Shown in pieces: positions 61,203-64,000 of a stretch of DNA of 64,000 nt. Made by a program: the position numbers and the translations under genes. A model generated the notes under the pieces. It saw only the letters and a list, made by a program, of their open reading frames with translations. It was not told where the DNA came from and ran no database searches. The stretch lies in NCBI GenBank assembly GCA_036346375.1, contig CM070515.1, positions 8,764,423 through 8,828,422 of the forward strand, given 5' to 3'. How positions within the stretch are numbered: position 1 is the first letter of the stretch; the number at the start of each line of letters is the position of its first letter. This DNA comes from Guadua angustifolia. Taxonomy: Eukaryota; Streptophyta; Magnoliopsida; Poales; Poaceae.

Positions 61203-61475
61203 ATGGATTCTTCTTCTTCTTCCGAGGATCTCTCTCCTTTGTCTCTTCCTCCAGAGTCCCCGGGTCCGCCGGTCGCGCCATGGATTGAAGAACTGTTCAA
61301 CAATTTTGGCGACGATGCCCCCGTGGAGCCTGAGGACGAACACGCCGAGCTTTGGGCCGTGTTTGACCTCGCCATGGTGGAGGCCAGCGAGCAGAGGTCG
61401 TTGCAGGACGCCGCCGCCGACGCATCGATCGAGGTCGTTCCTAGGCTCATCGAGCTAGGATGCCCTCGTTCTTGA
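61203..61475 (+). CDS. Small acidic ORF in the gypsy element, unknown function
   Basis: A 90-codon ORF with ATG at 61203-61205. It starts with a serine run, then LSPLSLPPESPGPPVAPWIE, ELFNNFGDD, an acidic stretch and a short helix-like tail (WAVFDLAMVEASEQRSL). I recognise no enzyme or fold. Serine/proline-rich openings of this type occur beside Transposase_28-like ORFs in grass elements, from memory. It could be a separate protein or the last exon of the preceding ORF's transcript. It is still open, unlike its neighbour. Confidence 0.45.
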   Translation: MDSSSSSEDLSPLSLPPESPGPPVAPWIEELFNNFGDDAPVEPEDEHAELWAVFDLAMVEASEQRSLQDAAADASIEVVPRLIELGCPRS

Positions 61476-62104
61476 CGTCGACGCCTGTAGCCGGAGTAGT
61501 TTTTTCCTTTTTATCTTCGTAAGGAAAGTAGTACTTTTGTTTGTATATATCTTCTATAGTCTTTGGATGATGCTAGACCTTTTGTAGGAATGTTTTAGCT
61601 ATAACTTGTTATTTCTCTTGTCTCTTGCTTGGATCTTTTCGACTTTTCCAGAGTGGTTTTCATCCTTCCTTATGTTTAAGCACCTCGTGCGATTAGTATA
61701 GCCCCGAAACACATGAGTTGGCGCTGGCCTTTTCCTCGGCGTGCTTTTAGGTAACTAGACTTTTTTCGTCCGGGGTTTCACAATTGAGGTATAAAGCACT
61801 TCCGGATTTTAGTCGTGACGGCAGGAAAAGAGATAGGAACTATAACACAAGCGGGGTTGCACATGTGCAACACTATTAGGTGTAGCCCCCGACTTACTGC
61901 TTAATTGAGAAGCAATTGAGTAGCAAGTCAATTGGATAAAGATTCCGACATATAACATCTCTTTAAACAAATAATCCTCCAGTCGAGTTAGCATGCAAAC
62001 ACTATTAGAGTGTAGCCCGACTTCTTCGCTTAATTGAGTAACAATTGAGTAGCAAGTCTAGGAAAAGACTAAAACACCCGCAGAACATTTTAAGAGTAAA
62101 AACG
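61476..62104. other. Untranslated gypsy sequence with a short duplication
   Basis: Two related blocks (GCACATGTGCAACACTATTAGGTGTAGCCCCCGACTTACTGCTTAATTGAGA at 61859 on, and GCATGCAAACACTATTAGAGTGTAGCCCGACTTCTTCGCTTAATTGAGT at 61991 on) form a diverged tandem repeat of about 132 bases. The pol stop codon of the gypsy element lies near 62090-62092 on the minus strand. Confidence 0.55.
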
Positions 62105-63654
62105 TGAAAGGACCGATATGTCGCCTAGAGGGGGGGTGAATAGGCGTTTACAAATCTTAAATCGCAGCGGAAATTTAAACTTCGGATACTCCGAAATTAT
62201 CTTCGGACTGTCCGAATAGTTCGGATAGTCCGAACCTAATTTCGGATATTCCGAACCGGTTCGAGCACAAGAACCCTAGAAAATAGATCTAGCAAATCTA
62301 GAGTAAAGATCTAGGTTCAAATGATGTATTTTGACTAAGATTACTTGCAGGTAGAGAAATCCTACCAATATCTACACCAACAACCTCTTAAACCCTAGAA
62401 TCCCCAAAGATTTAACTAAGCACAATATGAGCAAGTGAGAGTATCAAGAACCACGGAGACAAACCGATTTTTCCCGAAGTTCGGATCCTTGAGGGGATCC
62501 TACGTCTCCGTTGAGGCGGCACAAAGCCGGGGTCTCTTTCAACCCTTGTCCTCTAGGTGTTGCACGAAGCACTCACCCGTCAACTTTTTGAATCCTTCCC
62601 TTGCGGAGGTGGATTCAACCTTCACAAACTTCCGGCGGCGTCCCACACGAGCTTGGGGGCTCACCGGCAACTCCTAGCCGTCTAGGAGTCCTCAACCTCC
62701 AAGAGTAAAAAGATCCGGCAAGAAATCCTCTTGAGGATGAACCACGTGCTCAAGATGAATCACAATCACTAGATCTTTCAATCTCTCACTTAATCTCCCT
62801 CCAAAGATTCAAGAATCACCGGATTTGAGGGAGGAGAACACTAGAGCTTTTAGAGAGAGTAAAAGAGCTGTTGGGATGTATTGAATGCACTGGATAAATG
62901 GTAGGTGGGAGTTGGGGAGGTATTTAAAGCCCCCCAAAACTAGCCGTTTTTCACTTCAGCTCGACATTTTTCGGATAGTCTGAACCTATGTTCGGATAGT
63001 CCAAACATTTGAATTCAGGCTATTGAATACAAGGTTGGGATAGTCCTAACTACCCTTCGGATAGTCCAAACCTAAAGAACTTAGGGCAGCAGAGCGCATT
63101 GTTGGACGGTCCGAATCGCACCGGATAGTCGAACCAAAAAAACAGCCCTAACCGAGGGGTCCACTCGGATACTCGAACCTATCTTGGACATTCAACCAAA
63201 ATGAACTCGACCAACAGAGAAGGCAAGCTCGGATACTCGAACCAAGTTTGGACATTAGAACTAAATTTTGCTGAGCAACCGAGGGCCGATTAGGACATTA
63301 GAAATTTATTCGGATACTCTAACCTTTTTGAACATAATGCCCCTAAGACTTTACACATTGACCCATATATAGTCTAGGATTCATCTTTGAGCACATTAGA
63401 TCATTCCAAAGCTATTTCTTGCCCTATCCTCTTTATAGTACGGTAGTCCTTAAACTCAAATAAAATTAAGCGTACATACTGCTAGCCGTTGAGTTTGGTC
63501 GACGCCTTTTCTTCTTCGAATTAAGGGACCTCTTTTCTTAAGCGACTTTTCCATGAGCGTATTTATCTGTTCACCATACTCAAAGCACTCATTAGTCACT
63601 TAATCTTGTTGTCATTAATCACCAAAATCATTAAGGGGCCTAGATGCACTTTCA
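62105..63654. mobile_element. Solo LTR, 1550 bp, with perfect target duplication
   Basis: The segment begins TGAAAGGACCGATATGTCGC and ends CCTAGATGCACTTTCA, and is flanked by AAACG on both sides (62100-62104 and 63655-63659). TG...CA ends with a 5 bp duplication and no internal coding region mean a solo LTR left by recombination between the two LTRs of a full element. The opening GTCGCCTAGAGGGGGGGTGAATAGG is widespread in grass repeats. The interior is crowded with variants of TCGGATAGTCCGAAC. No ORF within it is credible. It sits inside the C-terminal codons of the minus-strand pol gene. Confidence 0.8.
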
Positions 63655-64000
63655 AAACGACGTAGCTGCTCTACGTTCCATGAGTTACTGATGACGGCGC
63701 CGTCTTCTCGCTTAAGCCTGTAAGCTCCTGGGCGTGTTACTTCGTTAACGATGTAGGGGCCTTCCCAATTCGGAGACAACTTGTGCTCATGCTTCTGGCT
63801 CTTTATTAGGACCAAGTCGCTCTTGGAGAACGCTCGGTTTCGAACGTTTCGGTCGTGATAGCGGCGCAGGGCCTGGAGGTATTTGGCCGACCGATCTGGC
63901 GACTTCCTTGCTTCCTCAATCGATCAATGTCTTCCATTCGCTTTCCTCGACTCGGCCTCTCGAAATTCGGACCGAGGGATCCGAAAGTCAACTTCGGTGG
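63655..64000 (-). pseudogene. Ty3/gypsy pol, C-terminal part of integrase (partial)
   Basis: The minus strand reads SAKYLQALRRYHDRNVRNRA, then LVLIKSQKHEHKLSPNWEGP, then PGAYRLKREDG and NSWNVEQLRRF. This is the distal integrase segment of Tat-type gypsy elements, where WEGPY and the LRRF ending are characteristic. An in-frame TGA near 63928 (after KANGRH) interrupts it upstream. The reading frame is cut from its natural stop by the solo LTR; the stop lies on the far side near 62090. The gene continues beyond the right edge of the window. Confidence 0.8.

Noticed and set aside
62435..62677. 80-codon frame in the solo LTR
   Set aside because: It lies within an LTR whose ends are fixed by a target duplication; such LTRs of this type are non-coding.

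Overview
The window is nuclear DNA of a plant, almost certainly a grass. It has GT-AG introns, GC-rich first exons, Tourist- and hAT-type MITEs, CACTA elements whose ends carry repeated TCACAGACGGTT motifs, and nested Copia and Ty3/gypsy LTR retrotransposons. No prokaryotic or organellar genes were seen. I do not assign a species.

Layout. (1) 1-3071: AT-rich DNA with no recognisable gene. (2) 3072 to about 9690: an old Copia-type retrotransposon in minus orientation (3' LTR 3072-3668, broken 5' LTR 8132-8363 plus 9567-9690). It is invaded by a hAT MITE (3713-4100), a CACTA element carrying a coding fragment (5310-6237) and a roughly 1.2 kb insert with a gene-like ORF. (3) 11439-18611: an apparently intact seven-exon terpene synthase gene on the plus strand (544 aa, with RDR, DDxxD and NSE motifs). 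Its introns hold a second CACTA element and a Tourist MITE, and one intron probably uses a GC donor. (4) 21267-25904: an eight-exon vacuolar H+-pyrophosphatase gene on the plus strand (769 aa, type I K+-dependent signature). (5) 26.5-32.6 kb: tandem repeats, a Harbinger transposase fragment, a GC-rich exon-like island, a 72 bp direct repeat and a LINE fragment. (6) 32651-50629, minus strand: a 25-exon gene for protein phosphatase 4 regulatory subunit 3 (SMEK/PSY2-like, 882 aa). Every splice phase closes; its introns hold a hAT MITE, a Tourist-like MITE and an antisense LINE.

(7) 51-64 kb: MITEs followed by a stack of Ty3/gypsy remnants. These are a Tat-type 3' LTR with an 8-unit minisatellite just inside it, a decayed integrase, and the 3' half of a second minus-oriented gypsy element. 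That half comprises a 3' LTR at 56539-56999, an antisense multi-exon ORF at 57.7-60.6 kb of the 'putative gypsy type transposon' (Transposase_28) class, a second small ORF, and the end of pol at the right edge. A 1550 bp solo LTR with a perfect 5 bp target duplication has landed exactly on the pol C-terminus.

The three host genes (terpene synthase, vacuolar proton pump, phosphatase subunit) show no evident functional link; they are ordinary neighbours in a transposon-rich region. The least routine structure is the spliced antisense ORF, with its companion ORF, lying between pol and the 3' LTR of the right-hand gypsy element.
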